Below are positions 9,088 to 18,513 of a stretch of DNA of 64,000 nucleotides, one piece after another (position 1 is the stretch's first letter; every line of letters begins with the position of its first letter). Under the pieces are notes generated by a model. The model had not been told where the DNA came from. It did no database searches and was given only the letters and a program-made list of their open reading frames with translations. This DNA comes from Lentilactobacillus kefiri (GTDB taxonomy: Bacteria > Bacillota > Bacilli > Lactobacillales > Lactobacillaceae), in assembly GCF_007989105.1 (NCBI RefSeq), contig NZ_BJVK01000003.1, forward strand, positions 62,001 through 126,000, written 5' to 3'. A program made the translations under genes and the position numbers.

Positions 9088-11454
9088 TTATTCAAACTTA
9101 CGAGTTGTAAGATCAAATAATGCTTTATCTTTATTACTGTTCAAGGTCTGACCATCATCCAAGAAGATATATTCTTGGATATATGGAGCAAAACTTTGAA
9201 TTTCATAATGTTCGTCAACAAGTTTTTTCACACGTCCATTGACGGCTGTCAGGCCTTTTTCCTTATCCTTGTAGATATAAGTCTTTTGACCAAATCCATT
9301 GAGGAAGGCAACCAATTCTTCACCCATATCCCAGTCATCTTCGCCGGTATAACCATCTGGGAACAAACGGGCAAAAATGCCGCCGTCCGAAGCGAAGATT
9401 GATTGGCCAAATCGGTTTCTGGAAAGATCCGGCCGGTTCAGGTTGGGACCCGCAATACTGTATGTTGAGGCGGCTTCGCCAGGCTTCAGCATTCTGTTGG
9501 TTGCAGTCGCGTTGGAATCATACATGTAAAGAATGGCACCGGTAGCTCGATAAGCAGCTTCCACTAATTCAGGATCCTGAAGCTTCTCACCGGCAATTTG
9601 GGCTGATGCGGCGGTTAAGCCGCCCCACAATGCATGAATCATGTATGACAGGGCTTCCCACCAACGATCAGGGCTTTGTGACCTGAAGTCATTACTGTAC
9701 CCGATGTTGGCTTTCAGCAACTCACCGTAGGTCATTGCCGCGTGAACGTTGCCGGTTAAAGCAAGGGCGCCAGCGGCTGGACCAAACCCAGCGTTATCGA
9801 AGAAATGCTCCGTCATGGCTGCTTCCAAAGAATCACTGTTAGCGGCAAGCCGGTCGGTAACCGACTTCCACGACTTGGATATTTCGGAATACTCCTTGTC
9901 CAGCCCGCTCTTTTGCAGGTCGGCTAACAAGTCTTCAATATAAAGTCCGTATGTTCCAAGCATCTGAGCTTCTGTCTTACCACGTTCATTATCATTGAGA
10001 TCCGGATTAACCCGGACATCGAATACCTGAGCTGCCCATGACAGATAATCATTAGGCTTGTTCAACTTCAGTGATGAAGCTGGGCACTTGGATAAGAGAT
10101 AAAACATATGGGTGATATATTCCAAATCCATCAGGCGGTAAAAGTCGCCGTACAATTTAGCGGGCTTCCTAAAGTCGCCATTTTCAAACCATTTCGGTCG
10201 AACATACTTCACAGCACTTTCTTCGACTTGGGCAATCTGCTTGTCAGCATCTTTAACCTTGTCATCGAGAAGGCATTCTTGAAGAATGAAGGTCATCTTT
10301 CCGATGGATTCACCCTGATTGGATACAGGGCCGAAGCTATATGGCACCTTGCCATCCTTACCGGCATATGAATGAGCTGAAACATAGTTGGCACGATTAC
10401 GAAGCAATTCGTTGATTGAGCTCATGACGTTGAAGACGCCCATATCAACTGTGCCATCGGCAAATTCAAGAATTACTTGATGTTCGCCAAGCCCTTGAGG
10501 CTCGTATACCAGGCGGCCGTTTTCAATGTGGTCGGTCATATCCTGATCAACGATTTGGTCACCATCTTTGTGTCGAACAGAGATCCGTTTCAACACCTGA
10601 CCTTTTGCAAGATGGATGGTGAATACTTGATAAGAACCTTGAGAAATCATTGGTTCAAATGCGAACCGCGGATGGTTATATAATCTGGTAGCAATATCAT
10701 AGAAATCCTTTTGGTCGGTAAATGGCTTCAAATAGAATTCCCAGTTTTTGCTTTCACCGGGTTTAACAACCAGCGGCTTTTGAGAATAAATCCAATCGTT
10801 GTGCGGCCTGCGGTCATCATCATAACCTCCGGCCAAAACAATCTCGTGGAAAAGCATTCCATCCAATGATGGGGAAACATTTTCAAAGAATCGGTTGGTG
10901 TAATCGTTGAAAGTTCCGACTGATAGCACTTCGCCTTTGGTTTGGTAAACACCCATGTTAGGTGCTGTATTATCACGACGAACCGCCGCGAGCTTGGTGT
11001 AGTTCTTTGAAATCTGTGGGAAGACGGCAACGGACTGGTTGGCGTTACGCTTAACGTTCTTGTCTCTGAACATGACATATGCCAAGCTGATCCAAACGCC
11101 CAGATTACTAATGTTAATGTCGTCTTTGCCATTATTTTGAATCGTGAAATTCCATTTAAATGAGTTGCCGATCAGTTCAAACTGTTGAACCAGTGACAGG
11201 TCATCGACTTTGAATTGAATCTTGCTGTGGGTATCATCCCCACTCACTTCAGGAACCTGATCGATACTACGGTGCTTTTGACCATTGACCGTAATATTAA
11301 ATTCGCCAAATAATTTATCCAAGTCATCATATCCGAGTGACTTAAGATAATCAGGATCGATTACCCAGTTCATATTGGATTTATCAGAATTCAACTGGAG
11401 CTTGGTAATCGCTCCACGCTTGTTTTGTTCAACTGTCAGAAATTCTGACTTCAT
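9088..11454 (-). CDS. Uncharacterised large glycosidase-like protein (DUF5695-like)
   Basis: A 788-residue cytoplasmic protein with no signal peptide. The first 300 or so residues are rich in short beta segments (for example LVVKPGESKNWEFYLKPF), as in the N-terminal sandwich of many glycosidases. The rest is mainly helical with aromatic-rich segments (YGDFYRLMDLEYITHMFYLL, SPDRWWEALSYMIHALWGG), as in (alpha/alpha)6-barrel enzymes. It resembles large uncharacterised proteins annotated DUF5695; I am not certain of that label and I recognise no catalytic pair. It lies 22 bp after the GH146-like gene and before the GPH symporter, with a ribosome site AGGAGGC-type before its ATG. An enzyme acting on the same imported oligosaccharide is the reasonable inference. 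Confidence 0.75.
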   Translation of the reverse strand: MKSEFLTVEQNKRGAITKLQLNSDKSNMNWVIDPDYLKSLGYDDLDKLFGEFNITVNGQKHRSIDQVPEVSGDDTHSKIQFKVDDLSLVQQFELIGNSFKWNFTIQNNGKDDINISNLGVWISLAYVMFRDKNVKRNANQSVAVFPQISKNYTKLAAVRRDNTAPNMGVYQTKGEVLSVGTFNDYTNRFFENVSPSLDGMLFHEIVLAGGYDDDRRPHNDWIYSQKPLVVKPGESKNWEFYLKPFTDQKDFYDIATRLYNHPRFAFEPMISQGSYQVFTIHLAKGQVLKRISVRHKDGDQIVDQDMTDHIENGRLVYEPQGLGEHQVILEFADGTVDMGVFNVMSSINELLRNRANYVSAHSYAGKDGKVPYSFGPVSNQGESIGKMTFILQECLLDDKVKDADKQIAQVEESAVKYVRPKWFENGDFRKPAKLYGDFYRLMDLEYITHMFYLLSKCPASSLKLNKPNDYLSWAAQVFDVRVNPDLNDNERGKTEAQMLGTYGLYIEDLLADLQKSGLDKEYSEISKSWKSVTDRLAANSDSLEAAMTEHFFDNAGFGPAAGALALTGNVHAAMTYGELLKANIGYSNDFRSQSPDRWWEALSYMIHALWGGLTAASAQIAGEKLQDPELVEAAYRATGAILYMYDSNATATNRMLKPGEAASTYSIAGPNLNRPDLSRNRFGQSIFASDGGIFARLFPDGYTGEDDWDMGEELVAFLNGFGQKTYIYKDKEKGLTAVNGRVKKLVDEHYEIQSFAPYIQEYIFLDDGQTLNSNKDKALFDLTTRKFE

Positions 11455-11476
11455 GTGTAAAGGCCTCCTGGAATTG

Positions 11477-13657
11477 TTATTTGTTTGCTACCATTGTTTC
11501 AATTTTGTTGATGTTGGCAATGTCGAAGTTTAATCCTTCATAGTCAAGCGGGGTAATCTTGATATTAATCTTGTTCTTACCCTTAGTGGCATCAGCTGGC
11601 AATGGGTAGATGTAGTAGGAATCTTCCGGCCACTCTTCGTTCTTAATTGTTTGAGTGAACAGAACCTTGTCATCATCTTGGATCTGGAAGCTGTAAACAT
11701 CACCATCAAGATAGTCATAGGTAATCTTCAAGTAGTTCTTCTTTTCAGGATCAACAGCCAATGTCCATGAATGGTCTTCATTTACAGGATTGTCACTGTC
11801 GTTTTGAGTATCAATCGTTGTTGCGACTTCTTCTTCAGGAACCTTTACGTAAACGTTGTAAGGGGTATCGGCTGGAATTTCCGGAAGTGATTTGAAGATG
11901 ATATCAGTACCGGAAAGTCTGAATTGATTCTTATCTTCAACTTTAACCAAGTCTGCCAAATATTCAGCAGCTGGTTTTGTGGAAGTTGGTAAGTCTTTAG
12001 TCTGTGCAGCTAATAAGATTGGGCCGTAATAGATGGCAACTCGGTTGAAACGATCAGCAAGGGTTTGGTAGTGAAGTTGGAAATCAAGGTTAACTTTGAT
12101 TTCTGACTTCTTGCCCCAACTGCGTTTGATTGCAACAAAGCCATTCTTTGGTTGAGCACTGACCTTTTTACCATCAACGGTAATAGTGGTTTCTGCACTC
12201 CACTTGGGAACTCGAACGTAAACAGTGAATTCCTGGTCTTTATCTGATTCAACGGTAATGTGGGCAAAATGTTGATCAGGGTAATGTGAATCCTGGGTGA
12301 TCGTGATGCCCTTGTCCTTCAAGTTCAAGATTGAATCGAAGTATTGAGCAACATAAATGTCGTTACCGTCTTCGTAGTAAATTCCGTCAACTAATGTTGA
12401 ATGACGTTCTGTTCCACTACCTACACAGCACCAGAAGCCGCCACGATCGAACTCTTTAGTCGCATTTGGTGAAACACTCAGGTTGTAGAGATATTCTGCG
12501 ATAGCGCTGTCATTATTCTGCTGAGCCATGATGGCGTTGATGAAACGAATCTCGTAGTCATCCATTAAAGTGACATCTTTGGTGTCGGCAAAAAGTTCTG
12601 AACTCAAGTAGTTCAAATCATGTGAACAGCAGCTTTCACCATTTAACTTGGATAAATGCTTGAAGAACATTTCAGGATAATCATATAATTCTGATCCGTA
12701 GTCAGCAGGTGCTGGATATGCAGAACGTCCTGAAATTCCTTTGGTAGGCAATTCATGGCCGGTATGCATCCAATTCATGTAGTTGACAACGCCCTTTTTA
12801 TACTTCTCATCACCAGTGGTGTGATAATATTCAAGCATTCCTTCGGCACAAACCAATTCGGTGTTTGAGTGGCATGAGTAATAGCCTAATTCATCATCGT
12901 TATTGATAAGCATGTCACGGAACCATTTACGATCAAACTTTTCAGCAAGGTCAAAGACATCCTGTTCTTTCTTGCCAGTCATTTCGTAAAGTCTCAATAG
13001 TGTTCGATGCATTGCACCAAACTCTTGATGGAAGACATACTGGCCGTTTCCTTGGTACCAGCGGGTATCAATCATTGCATTGATTCGTTCCGGTGTTAGG
13101 CGGGCCATCCGTTTTTCAAAGTAATGAGTCATGTTTTCTGTTAAATCAAGAGCAATCTTGTTGCCAGTAAATTCATATGCGTCCATCAAGCCATCCATCA
13201 ACTTTTGAACAGCATAGTAAGGAACATAGTGATTGCCGTTGAATCGAAGCTTTTCAATATCATCAAATCGCTTTGAAGGTTCTGCAGCTAAATAGCCGGG
13301 GAATTCTTCGAATGTATCAAACTTTTGTTGGCATTCTTTCAGACCATCGACAATTTTATCAACACGCTTTTTCAATTCACGGGCGGTTTCCGTATCATCC
13401 ATATTGTTAAGTTCTACGAAACTCTTGGAAGCTCCTGAGAGATAATGACCGGTGAAATGGCCTCTAAAGAACCAATCCGGTGATTCCCAGATAGTCAAAG
13501 GTGTTGCACCCTTGGTATCCATCCCTGCGTTTTTACGATAGTTGTACAGTAATTGGTCTGTCGTGAGTGAAAGCATCCAATTAATGTTACGATCAAATTT
13601 TTCTTTTAAGGTCGAACCTGGTAAATATTGAATATCATAGTATGATACCGGTTTCAT
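11477..13657 (-). CDS. Beta-L-arabinofuranosidase, GH146-like (DUF1680 superfamily)
   Basis: A 726-residue intracellular glycosidase that should release L-arabinofuranose from beta-linked arabinofuranosides. The N-terminal part NYRKNAGMDTKGATPL and ESPDWFFRGHFTGHYLSG is typical of the GH146 branch. The zinc-thiolate centre of the GH127/146 clan is visible as GESCCSHD (Glu341, Cys343) and FWCCVGSGTE (Cys410-Cys411; one of these is the cysteine nucleophile by analogy with GH127). The ATG follows AGGACG-type pairing upstream. It heads an operon with the 788-residue protein and the GPH symporter. A cre-like site lies 49 bp upstream, and an AraC gene is divergent at 13993. It is distinct from, and only distantly similar to, the second enzyme at 15040-17007. 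Confidence 0.9.
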   Translation of the reverse strand: MKPVSYYDIQYLPGSTLKEKFDRNINWMLSLTTDQLLYNYRKNAGMDTKGATPLTIWESPDWFFRGHFTGHYLSGASKSFVELNNMDDTETARELKKRVDKIVDGLKECQQKFDTFEEFPGYLAAEPSKRFDDIEKLRFNGNHYVPYYAVQKLMDGLMDAYEFTGNKIALDLTENMTHYFEKRMARLTPERINAMIDTRWYQGNGQYVFHQEFGAMHRTLLRLYEMTGKKEQDVFDLAEKFDRKWFRDMLINNDDELGYYSCHSNTELVCAEGMLEYYHTTGDEKYKKGVVNYMNWMHTGHELPTKGISGRSAYPAPADYGSELYDYPEMFFKHLSKLNGESCCSHDLNYLSSELFADTKDVTLMDDYEIRFINAIMAQQNNDSAIAEYLYNLSVSPNATKEFDRGGFWCCVGSGTERHSTLVDGIYYEDGNDIYVAQYFDSILNLKDKGITITQDSHYPDQHFAHITVESDKDQEFTVYVRVPKWSAETTITVDGKKVSAQPKNGFVAIKRSWGKKSEIKVNLDFQLHYQTLADRFNRVAIYYGPILLAAQTKDLPTSTKPAAEYLADLVKVEDKNQFRLSGTDIIFKSLPEIPADTPYNVYVKVPEEEVATTIDTQNDSDNPVNEDHSWTLAVDPEKKNYLKITYDYLDGDVYSFQIQDDDKVLFTQTIKNEEWPEDSYYIYPLPADATKGKNKINIKITPLDYEGLNFDIANINKIETMVANK

Positions 13658-13992
13658 TTTAAATCGTCCTTTCTGGTGAAAAGTGAATTTTGAGAGGTGC
13701 TATTCTGTAACCGCTTACGATTAATAGAATACATGCTAAATGCGTTAATTAAAATCTATTATTCTATCAATCATTTATAAAATACAACATAAAATTAAAA
13801 GCGCTTTAATTATTTACTGAGCAAGCCATCAATCCCATCAAATCGGCATTCATAAAATATGCCAACTTTTCAATAAGAAATGGATAATTTGACTTTTTAT
13901 GGTTTATGAGCTATTTTTATAATATCAAAAGGTTTATTTATAAAATCTAATCTGCTTCGAATCTAAAGCCGACCAACATTGGAGGTTTTTTC
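13658..13992. promoter_or_regulatory. Divergent control region of the GH146 operon and its AraC gene
   Basis: This AT-rich 335-bp spacer contains two cre-like sites: TGTAACCGCTTACG (13706-13719, one mismatch to TGWAANCGNTNWCA) and a palindromic AAAGCGCTTT core (13798-13807). The motif TTTATAAAATA or close variants appears at about 13774-13784, 13849-13859 and 13936-13946, always in the same direction, as expected for AraC-type half-sites. An inverted repeat GGCAT/ATGCC flanks one copy (13846-13864). I see no gene. Confidence 0.6.
13706..13719 (-). promoter_or_regulatory. cre-like CcpA site of the GH146 operon
   Basis: TGTAACCGCTTACG on the plus strand matches 13 of 14 consensus positions. 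It lies 49 bp before the GH146 start, where CcpA binding would repress in the presence of a preferred sugar. Confidence 0.7.
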
Positions 13993-14928
13993 ATGGTTAA
14001 GGAGTATTTATCGATATCTTGCCTGCCAACACCAACATATATCCAGAGTGGTCATGTTATCTTTAGACCTGGTGAAAGACATCCCAATCGCAAGAATTTT
14101 CAATTTTTCGTTATGATGTTTATGAAACGAGGAAAATTATATATCGCCGAAGATGACAAAAAGTACACGGTCAGTGCCGGCGAAATGTTCATACTACAAC
14201 CGCAGCACCACCATTATTCCTGGAAGCCGATGGATGAAACGACGGAATATTATTGGATTCACTTCACGACAACCGGCAGTTATGTTCAAGCCGCAGAGCC
14301 AAAGCAAGTTCGACCAGTCATCTCAGTTCCGGCAATTCATTATTACACTTCGACGATTACCCTGTTCTTAAGAAAGCAGCAGACGATTCCAAACGAAGAC
14401 ACGGTTATCTCGATGATGAATAAGATCTTCGCCAACAGTCGAAAATCCAACGAAAACCATTCAGATACGACTCAAAACTCAATTGAATTTTGGAAAGCCC
14501 AACAACTATTTCTGGATCTTCTCCAGCTGGTTCAAGTCCAAACGCCGCAGGAGTCTCCAATGGTCATGGTTGCCAATAAGATTCAAAGATATATCGAAGA
14601 TCATTTTGATGAAAAGATTACCTATGAAGAACTTGGTAAGGAATTTCATATTCACCCAAATTCAGTTTCATTATATATGAAGAAAACATTTGGAATTACG
14701 CCAAATAACCTACTGACCAAGTACCGGTTGGAGGAAGCGACTAAGTATTTGCTGTTAACTTCCGATCAGATCAGTACGATTGCTACCAAAGTGGGTTATC
14801 AAAATGTGTATTACTTCTCCATGGCTTTCAAGAAAGGCTATGGCATGTCACCTTCTGAATACCGCAAAAAATACATTAGTTTAAAGCCAAATACGCCAGA
14901 CGATGGGTCTGGAAATCAATTTATGTAA
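13993..14928 (+). CDS. AraC-family transcriptional regulator
   Basis: A 311-residue regulator with an N-terminal cupin-type sensor domain (residues about 10-110, including SAGEMFILQPQHHHYSW) and a C-terminal AraC double helix-turn-helix (about 198-295: YEELGKEFHIHPNSVSLYMKKTFG and ISTIATKVGYQNVYYFSMAFKK). The latter ends in the family signature GMSPSEYRKKY. A TTGGAGG site precedes the ATG. It is divergent from the GH146 operon and most likely activates it in response to an arabinose-containing ligand; ligand and target are inferred from position. A strong bidirectional terminator follows. Confidence 0.92.
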   Translation: MVKEYLSISCLPTPTYIQSGHVIFRPGERHPNRKNFQFFVMMFMKRGKLYIAEDDKKYTVSAGEMFILQPQHHHYSWKPMDETTEYYWIHFTTTGSYVQAAEPKQVRPVISVPAIHYYTSTITLFLRKQQTIPNEDTVISMMNKIFANSRKSNENHSDTTQNSIEFWKAQQLFLDLLQLVQVQTPQESPMVMVANKIQRYIEDHFDEKITYEELGKEFHIHPNSVSLYMKKTFGITPNNLLTKYRLEEATKYLLLTSDQISTIATKVGYQNVYYFSMAFKKGYGMSPSEYRKKYISLKPNTPDDGSGNQFM

Positions 14929-14932
14929 TCAA

Positions 14933-14980
14933 AAAGTCTCTTTCCGTAAGCAATGGGGTTAGCTTACGAAAAGAGACTTT
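14933..14980. terminator. Bidirectional terminator between AraC gene and GH127 gene
   Basis: The arms 14933-14951 and 14962-14980 form a 19-bp stem with one mismatch and a 10-nt loop, with A-rich and T-rich flanks on both sides. It serves the convergent AraC and GH127 transcripts. Confidence 0.9.
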
Positions 14981-15039
14981 ATTTTTTGATCCAATGAAGC
15001 TGGATCTAGTCGGATAATATTTGTGTCAGAAACCTGTTA

Positions 15040-17007
15040 TTAACGATTAATATCCTGCCATACACGCATTTGACCTTCGGAACGGTTGGCCCAAGCATAG
15101 TATGGAATGAACGTCATCTTGGCTGGCTTCCATGAAATGTCATCGGTGTAATAGAGCTCATCGCCATCTTCTTGAGCCATCTTGGCATCGGAAGTTTCGA
15201 TAACACCTACACCATCCAACAATGATTTTTCATACTTGTAATCCATCTGTGGCTTGTCGTCCAAACGGTAGTCCCAAAGAGGAGCTTTGTTGTCAGCTTC
15301 TTCGGCACAGTAAACAACTGGTCCACGTTGAATTGCAACTTTGTTCATATCATCTTTTACCTTGGTGTTGGCACGAACAAGCTTAGTATCCATGTCGAGG
15401 CTTAAGGTAATGGTCATTTCAGAATCTGAAACTAGAATGTAAATGATGCCGTCTTGTAATTCAGGGTCAACTGAGTCGCCGTTAACCTTAACGTCATACT
15501 TGTTACGGCTCCAGCTTGGAATTCGGATTCCAAACTTGAAATCTTCTTTGTTTTGGTTGGTAATTGTAAATTTAATATCACCGCTCCAAGGGAAGTTGCT
15601 CTCTTGGTTAACTTCAACACCGTTCTTGAATGTTGTGTCGTTAGCAATGAATTGATGTGACAAGATAACGTCATCGTTAACTTCATACATGTACTTGTCA
15701 ATTGAGGCAAGTAAACGGGTGATGTTTGATGGGCAACATGCACATGCAAACCATGATGAACGACGGGTGTTGATATGGTTCTTACCTGGGTTACCGTGGC
15801 TGGCTCTAGGATCTGCTTCCAATGGGTTTACATAGAAGTAATGTTTACCATCCAAAGCAATTCCACTTAATGCACCATTGAATAATTCTTTTTCAATGAT
15901 ATCACCGTATTGGCCGCTCATACGAGTTTCCATCATTTGCTTAGCGAAGAATACCATTGCAACTGAGGCACAAGTCTCACCGTAATCAGTATCGTTGGGC
16001 AAATCGTAGTCGTAAGTAAATGCTTCACCAGTAGTTGTTTGACCAACGTTACCAGTTACGTACATTTGCTTCTTAACGATGTCTTTCCAAAGACGGTTGG
16101 CAGAATCCATCAATTCTTTGTCATGAGTCAATCGAGCAACATGAGCCAAACCAGTACAGAAGTATAATACTCGAACAGCATGGCCATGAGGCTCAGTTTG
16201 TTCAGTGACAGGCTTGTCAGCGAAGTAGTAAGCATTTCCGATGGTGTCAAGACCAGGGAAGAAGTTACGGTCAGCACCGTCAGCTTTGTTTTGCTTGTTA
16301 AAGAACTCAGGATCCTTACCACGTTGGGTAATGAAGTACTTGGCTAAATCAAGGTACTTCTGTTCATGAGTTGCATCATATAAACGAGCCAAAGCGTTTT
16401 CAATTTCAGGATGTCCTGGAATTCCGAGAATCTTACCTTCGCCAGTTCCAAAATGACTATCGATGCAATCAGCCATCTTTTTAGCAATGTTTAAAGCTTT
16501 TTGGTTGCCGGTAATTGTGTAGTAAGCAACACCTGCTTCAATGTAGTGACCCATTGAATAAAGTTCGTGTGATTGTTGAAGACGCTTAAACTTACGTTCT
16601 GGCATTTCAATTTGGAACATAGTTGAAAGATAACCATCGTCTTCTTGAGCATCAGCAATCAAATCAACAACAGAGTCGGCTTCTTTTTTGAGCTTGTCGC
16701 TTGGCGCATAGTTCAAAACATAAGCTGCACTTTCCAACCACTTGTAAACATCAGTGTCTTGGAATTCCATTCCGAAGAAGTCGCCCTTCATTCGTCCAGC
16801 GGCAATCTTCAAGTTGGCGATTGCGTGACTTTTGTCAGCAGAACCACCAGCAGCGAATGGGTCGTTTTCAACTTCAACATCGTTGTTGTCGTTGATCATG
16901 TCCCATTGGAATGGGATTGAGTCATCAGCCATTAATTTACGATACCGCTTCCAAAATGGTGATGTAATTTTAAGATTATTAATTTGAGTACTTTGTTTTG
17001 TATCCAT
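15040..17007 (-). CDS. Beta-L-arabinofuranosidase, GH127 (HypBA1-like)
   Basis: A 655-residue intracellular enzyme, nearly the length of Bifidobacterium longum HypBA1 and alignable to it from end to end. HypBA1 releases arabinose from Araf-beta-1,2-Araf disaccharides. The catalytic set is conserved: Glu328 in TGEAFTYD (acid/base, Glu322 in HypBA1), Glu344 and Cys346 in YGETCAS, and Cys424-Cys425 in CACCPSN (nucleophile and zinc ligands). No signal peptide is present. The ATG follows AAAGGAG. It lies 14 bp downstream of the MFS transporter gene, so the two form an operon. Plant extensin or arabinogalactan-type beta-arabinosides are the expected source of substrate. Confidence 0.96.
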   Translation of the reverse strand: MDTKQSTQINNLKITSPFWKRYRKLMADDSIPFQWDMINDNNDVEVENDPFAAGGSADKSHAIANLKIAAGRMKGDFFGMEFQDTDVYKWLESAAYVLNYAPSDKLKKEADSVVDLIADAQEDDGYLSTMFQIEMPERKFKRLQQSHELYSMGHYIEAGVAYYTITGNQKALNIAKKMADCIDSHFGTGEGKILGIPGHPEIENALARLYDATHEQKYLDLAKYFITQRGKDPEFFNKQNKADGADRNFFPGLDTIGNAYYFADKPVTEQTEPHGHAVRVLYFCTGLAHVARLTHDKELMDSANRLWKDIVKKQMYVTGNVGQTTTGEAFTYDYDLPNDTDYGETCASVAMVFFAKQMMETRMSGQYGDIIEKELFNGALSGIALDGKHYFYVNPLEADPRASHGNPGKNHINTRRSSWFACACCPSNITRLLASIDKYMYEVNDDVILSHQFIANDTTFKNGVEVNQESNFPWSGDIKFTITNQNKEDFKFGIRIPSWSRNKYDVKVNGDSVDPELQDGIIYILVSDSEMTITLSLDMDTKLVRANTKVKDDMNKVAIQRGPVVYCAEEADNKAPLWDYRLDDKPQMDYKYEKSLLDGVGVIETSDAKMAQEDGDELYYTDDISWKPAKMTFIPYYAWANRSEGQMRVWQDINR

Positions 17008-17021
17008 GAGTTAAAACTCCT

Positions 17022-18362
17022 TTACTTAACGTGCTTGATCCAGAGAATAAATGCTGTACCAACAAGGGTTGTAATGATTGATCCCCAGAATACTAATCCA
17101 TAGCTTCCAGTTGCAGTAACAATCATTGAGGTAGCAGCTGGTGCGATCATTTGACCAGCAGTGTTGGTCAAATTACCAAATCCAACATATTTACCGGTTG
17201 TCTTGTTTTCCTTAGCTTCGGCAGGGATAACATCGATGTTCAAAGCCATATCAACAGCCAAGTAAATACCATAACCAAGTCCAGCTAAAACAACGTATCC
17301 GATAACACCGTTAACTGACTTGAACAACAGTAAACTTACAGTACCAAAGATCATGAACATACCACCAAAAGCAACAGGAATCTTACGTGCTTTCAAACGG
17401 TCTGAGATAGGACCTGAGAATGCAAGTCCAAGTAATGAAACAACTAAAGTAAAGATTGACAACTTGTTCATGGCACGAGCAGCAGCCAATACTGATAATC
17501 CAATATGGTTTTCAAGAATGTAAAGCAAGTATTGGAAGATCATAGTGTAACTAGTCATAACTAAGAATCGGCCGGCACAAGCCTTGTAGAAATCATGGGC
17601 ACCGTGCATCTTAGGTGGCAGCAATGTAGCAAAGACACCTAATACTGATTCTTCCTTTGGAATAACTGCGTCTTTTGATGATTTTTCTCTTGGAGTAATC
17701 AACAGAACAATTAAACCTGAGAGGGCAATCAAAACACCACCAACGATGAAACCAGTGTTCTGGAATGATTGACCCAAGAAGTATGAACTAATGAACTGAC
17801 CAACTGGGGCACCAATAGATGTTGCACCGAAACCTGCTGATAATGTACCACGAACGTTCTTAGGTGCACGGTCGGCAAGGAAGGCATACATTGGAGTTTG
17901 AATAGCGTTTTGGCCTAATGTGTTAAAGATGTAAGCTAAGGTCAAACTAGTAGTTGATTCGAAAATTCCTAATGAATACAAACCAATTCCGGCAACGAAT
18001 GAACCAACGAAGATCCAAGGAGTCCGCTTTCCGAAACGTGAACGAGTCTTATCAGAAAGAGTTCCCCAAATGTATCCTACAAATAATGATACCAGAGACG
18101 TAACAGATGTAATAATACCGTATGCGGCTGTAGGATTAACAATCCCAACATCCTTAATATGTTGAGGCAACAACACGGCCCCGTTTAAAGTAAAGGCAGC
18201 GTTGTTCAAAATACCATAAATAACAAACGCGATCAGGAAGCGCCAAACATATGACTTTGACCATGGCTTCCCAGTTTCTGGAGAAATTGCATCGGGATCA
18301 GCAGTTGCGGTTGATCCTTGTGTTCCGAATGAATCAAAGAATCTAAAATGTTTTTTTAACAT
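17022..18362 (-). CDS. MFS oligosaccharide transporter
   Basis: A membrane protein of about 446 residues with 12 hydrophobic segments and the cytoplasmic loop GTLSDKTRSRFGKRTPW, which is the motif-A equivalent of the GPH/MFS sugar carriers. Three start codons compete (GTG 18371, ATG 18365, ATG 18362). The last has the best spacing to AGGTGG. It is followed after 14 bp by the GH127 gene and divergent from an AraC regulator. Transport of an arabinoside that GH127 then cleaves is the natural reading; the sequence itself does not fix the substrate. A perfect 16-bp palindrome of cre type lies 30 bp upstream of the start. Confidence 0.85.
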   Translation of the reverse strand: MLKKHFRFFDSFGTQGSTATADPDAISPETGKPWSKSYVWRFLIAFVIYGILNNAAFTLNGAVLLPQHIKDVGIVNPTAAYGIITSVTSLVSLFVGYIWGTLSDKTRSRFGKRTPWIFVGSFVAGIGLYSLGIFESTTSLTLAYIFNTLGQNAIQTPMYAFLADRAPKNVRGTLSAGFGATSIGAPVGQFISSYFLGQSFQNTGFIVGGVLIALSGLIVLLITPREKSSKDAVIPKEESVLGVFATLLPPKMHGAHDFYKACAGRFLVMTSYTMIFQYLLYILENHIGLSVLAAARAMNKLSIFTLVVSLLGLAFSGPISDRLKARKIPVAFGGMFMIFGTVSLLLFKSVNGVIGYVVLAGLGYGIYLAVDMALNIDVIPAEAKENKTTGKYVGFGNLTNTAGQMIAPAATSMIVTATGSYGLVFWGSIITTLVGTAFILWIKHVK

Positions 18363-18391
18363 CATTTCCACCTACAAATATTATATAAAGT

Positions 18392-18407
18392 TAGAAAACG
18401 TTTTCTA
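18392..18407 (-). promoter_or_regulatory. cre-like palindrome of the transporter-GH127 operon
   Basis: TAGAAAACGTTTTCTA is a perfect 16-bp palindrome with the AAACGTTT centre seen in cre variants. It lies between the divergent transporter and AraC genes, 30 bp from the transporter start. CcpA binding is inferred. Confidence 0.65.
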
Positions 18408-18513
18408 CATTCCTAATGATGCCGCTTTCACAAATCGAAAAAAACTGCTAAAATACTAATTGTGGTATACTTTTATGACATTTCACGTTTTTATTACGAA
18501 AAAGGTGGACAAA

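Noticed and set aside
10728-11132. A 134-codon frame inside the 788-residue protein gene
   Set aside because: Shadow of the real frame, with implausible composition and no ribosome site.
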